Shown: positions 16,493 through 18,442 of the stretch, in pieces
Numbering within the stretch: position 1 is the first letter of the stretch
Layout: each line of letters begins with the position of its first letter
Origin: an uncultured Pseudomonadota bacterium
GTDB lineage: Bacteria; Myxococcota_A; Polyangia; HGW-17
Direction: 5' to 3'
NCBI GenBank assembly: GCA_938004375.1
Contig: CALKWH010000189.1
Span: 1-18,442 of the forward strand
DNA length: 18,442 nt
Notes under the pieces: generated by a model
Told to the model about the DNA's origin: nothing
What the model saw: the letters and a program-made list of their open reading frames with translations, nothing else
Databases searched by the model: none
Position numbers and translations under genes: made by a program

Positions 16493-18442
16493 TTACGGGA
16501 CGCAGGGGTGGTGCTCGCCCAGTTCAGTGAAGGTGTTCTTTGGATAAGTGACCCAGTACAACCACGGTTCGAAGGGATCCGACCCGTCATCGTCGCCGTG
16601 CACTTCGTAGCAGTCCCGCACATAGGTGGCGAGGACGCCCCAATCCGAGGAAGAACCGAGTACGCCAAGGATGTCATAGATGGTGGTACCGCACTTTAGT
16701 TCGATGACATCGTTGCCGTTCCAGTTGAAAGATGAATTGGACTGGTCACAAACGGCTTGGATGGCGGGGTCCGGTCGATTTCCGACGACGCCGGTGTCGC
16801 AGATGACGAAGACGTCGCCCGGGGCCACCGTTCCAGTGAGGTTGACGGAGGTCGGGGTCATGCTGCCGTTGTAATATACGCGAATCTGGCAGCCGGTGAG
16901 CGTGAACGTGGTCGCGGTCGGGTTGTAGATCTCGATGGCCTTGTTGTAGCCGTCCCCCTCGATATACTCGCTGAAGTAGGGTGCCGGGATCGCGGGCAGG
17001 ACCGTGAGCTCGCCGGCCTCCGCGCTCTGGTAGCCGTTGTTGCTGCCGTCGATGTCGCAGAGCTTCCACGAGAGGCCGCCGTCCAGGCTGTAGCGGTAGG
17101 CGTAGTCGTAGACACCCACGTCGTAGGGGCGCACGCGGCCCATGTACTCGTCGTCGTTGAGGTACGAGAGGTTGTAGGCGGCGTCGACCCAGCCCCAGGC
17201 GGCGTCGGGGGTGGAGCCGACGGCGCCGAAGCCGAACTGGGCCATGATGAACGGACCCTGCTCAGGCGTGACCAGGTTCGTCAGGCCGTCCTCCCAGACC
17301 TTGGAGTACACGTACTCGGTGAACAGGTATTGCTCCACGCTGGTCATGTAGGGGTCCTGGATGTTGCACCAGTTGACCTCGCAGGGGTCGTTCAGGGCGC
17401 CGGGGGTGCCATGATCGCCGCCGGAGAGGGTGGTCTGGTCGGAGAAGCACCACGAGGAGGCCAGGTCGTTGAGGGTGTCGGCGGTGCCGTCGAGGGCGGC
17501 GCGGGACAGGATCAGGCTGCGTCCCGCGCGGTGGTTCCAGGCGCCGGTCCAGGTGACATTGTCGATCGTGAGCGCGTCGCGGTCGCGGTAGAGCTCGAGG
17601 GTGCCCGAGGCCTTCTCGAGGGTGATCAGGGCGGGGAAACCGAGGTCCCCCGCGACGCCGCCGTTGGCGCCGGCGTCGCTGTTGCGGGCGACCACGTAGT
17701 AGGCCCGCGGGAGCAGGACGATCGCCGGGACATCGGGGATGACCGTGCCACCATCGGTGGTGGAGTTCCAGCCGTGGAGTCCCACCCCGGAGAGCAACAG
17801 CGTCGCGTCGGTGGTGTTGTGGATTTCGAACCACTGACCGGCGGCCGCCGAGACGGCCACGGGTTCGATCATGACTTCATTGACGATCAACTCGCCCACG
17901 GCGGGCTCCCGGGCGGCGACGCAGGTGCCGCTGCCCGCGGGGACCTCGTAATAGCCGGCGTCACAGGCGCAGTAGGCGTCCACCGTGAGAAACTCGTCCT
18001 CGCAGTGGGCGTTGGCGCCGCAGGTGCCAGCGTCGATGACGCCGTCGCAGTCCTCGTCGAGGCCGTCGCAGACGTCGATCGCCTCCGGATCGATGTTCCC
18101 AGAACATTCGGTGCCGGAGCCGTCGGGCCGGCAGATGGAGATGCCGTAGGCGCACTCGCCAACATCGGTCACACCGCACTGGACGCCCAGGGAGAAGCCC
18201 TCGTCGGTGAGGGTGTCGCAGTCGTCGTCGAGGCCGTTGCAGAGCTCGGGGTCGACGTCGTTGGGATCGTCGCAGGTCTGGGCGCCGGAGGTGCAGGCGA
18301 AGGTGCCCTCGTTGCAGAGATCGGCGTCGGTGCCGTCGCAGGCCTGGTTGAACCAGGCCTCGGCGGAGCCGTCGGCGGTGCCGGCGTCGCAGTCGTCGTC
18401 GAGGCCGTTGCAGAGTTCGGTGGCGCCGGGGTGGACGGCGGC
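16493..18442 (-). CDS. Secreted multidomain protein: MopE repeats, EGF-like, two lamin-tail domains (5' end outside window)
   Basis: The frame is open from the window edge to TAA at 16495-16493, giving 649 residues without the N-terminus. Order of parts: MopE-type repeats (CNGLDDDCD) at about 10, 70 and 125; an EGF-like Cys cluster (about 138-175); a lamin-tail domain (LTD, about 183-354) starting GELIVNEVMIEP, with GQWFEIHN, and ending HGTPGALNDPC; a beta-rich segment with YAYRYSLDGGLSWKLCD; and a second LTD-like domain (about 487-649) with FSEYIEGDGYNKAIEIYNP and a bound Cys pair. LTD domains are common in secreted nucleases and surface proteins of Myxococcota, but no nuclease motif is seen here. 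A GTG at 18172 is in frame but unlikely to be the start, since homologous repeats continue upstream. It is probably co-transcribed with the OmpA gene. Confidence 0.88.
   Translation of the reverse strand, partial: AAVHPGATELCNGLDDDCDAGTADGSAEAWFNQACDGTDADLCNEGTFACTSGAQTCDDPNDVDPELCNGLDDDCDTLTDEGFSLGVQCGVTDVGECAYGISICRPDGSGTECSGNIDPEAIDVCDGLDEDCDGVIDAGTCGANAHCEDEFLTVDAYCACDAGYYEVPAGSGTCVAAREPAVGELIVNEVMIEPVAVSAAAGQWFEIHNTTDATLLLSGVGLHGWNSTTDGGTVIPDVPAIVLLPRAYYVVARNSDAGANGGVAGDLGFPALITLEKASGTLELYRDRDALTIDNVTWTGAWNHRAGRSLILSRAALDGTADTLNDLASSWCFSDQTTLSGGDHGTPGALNDPCEVNWCNIQDPYMTSVEQYLFTEYVYSKVWEDGLTNLVTPEQGPFIMAQFGFGAVGSTPDAAWGWVDAAYNLSYLNDDEYMGRVRPYDVGVYDYAYRYSLDGGLSWKLCDIDGSNNGYQSAEAGELTVLPAIPAPYFSEYIEGDGYNKAIEIYNPTATTFTLTGCQIRVYYNGSMTPTSVNLTGTVAPGDVFVICDTGVVGNRPDPAIQAVCDQSNSSFNWNGNDVIELKCGTTIYDILGVLGSSSDWGVLATYVRDCYEVHGDDDGSDPFEPWLYWVTYPKNTFTELGEHHPCVP

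Overview
This window looks like the end of a contig from a GC-rich, Gram-negative member of the Myxococcota or a related deltaproteobacterial group. A Bradymonadales-like organism is plausible but only inferred. The evidence is: a MYXO-CTERM-type C-terminal sorting tail; several CNGxDDDCDGxxDEG (MopE-type) repeats; Asn- and Asp-rich linkers after lipoprotein signals; cysteine-rich tandem repeats; an OmpA protein with thrombospondin-3 repeats; and abundant outer-membrane and surface proteins. Bases 1-48 are not genomic: they match the Illumina P5/Read-1 adapter with one mismatch.

Layout. 49-260 (-): N-terminal fragment of a one-TM membrane protein, cut by the contig end, behind a strong promoter. 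469-900 (+): small lipoprotein. 995-3911 (+): two-gene operon of lnt (apolipoprotein N-acyltransferase) and a NifS/IscS-like cysteine desulfurase with overlapping ends. 3920-8212: a block bounded by a perfect 26-bp inverted repeat of the hexamer GATTTC, holding a von Willebrand A/MopE/MYXO-CTERM surface protein, a Tat-exported metallophosphoesterase lipoprotein and an orphan NarL-type response regulator. 8250-9606 (+): a promoter, three tRNA genes (Ser-UGA, Ser-GCU, Arg-ACG) and a UbiA-family prenyltransferase starting 12 nt after the last tRNA, ended by stem-loops. 9786-11516 (+): Cys-rich repeat lipoprotein. 11532-14734 (-): operon of an SGNH-hydrolase-like membrane protein and a TonB-dependent receptor. 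14843-18442 (-): OmpA/TSP3 protein preceded by a long secreted protein (MopE repeats, EGF-like, two lamin-tail domains) that runs off the window.

How the genes fit together. The theme is the cell envelope. Lnt finishes lipoprotein acylation, and three predicted lipoproteins lie in the same window, all with Asp right after the lipidated Cys. The TonB receptor, OmpA protein, VWA protein and LTD protein are outer-membrane or surface components. The genes otherwise look like several independent small operons. I did not find a CRISPR array, transposase, phage gene, toxin-antitoxin pair or recognisable defence system. The best candidates for something undescribed are the inverted hexamer repeats flanking the VWA-phosphoesterase-regulator block, the palindromes inside two promoter spacers, the tRNA-ubiA junction, and the SGNH/TonB receptor gene pair.
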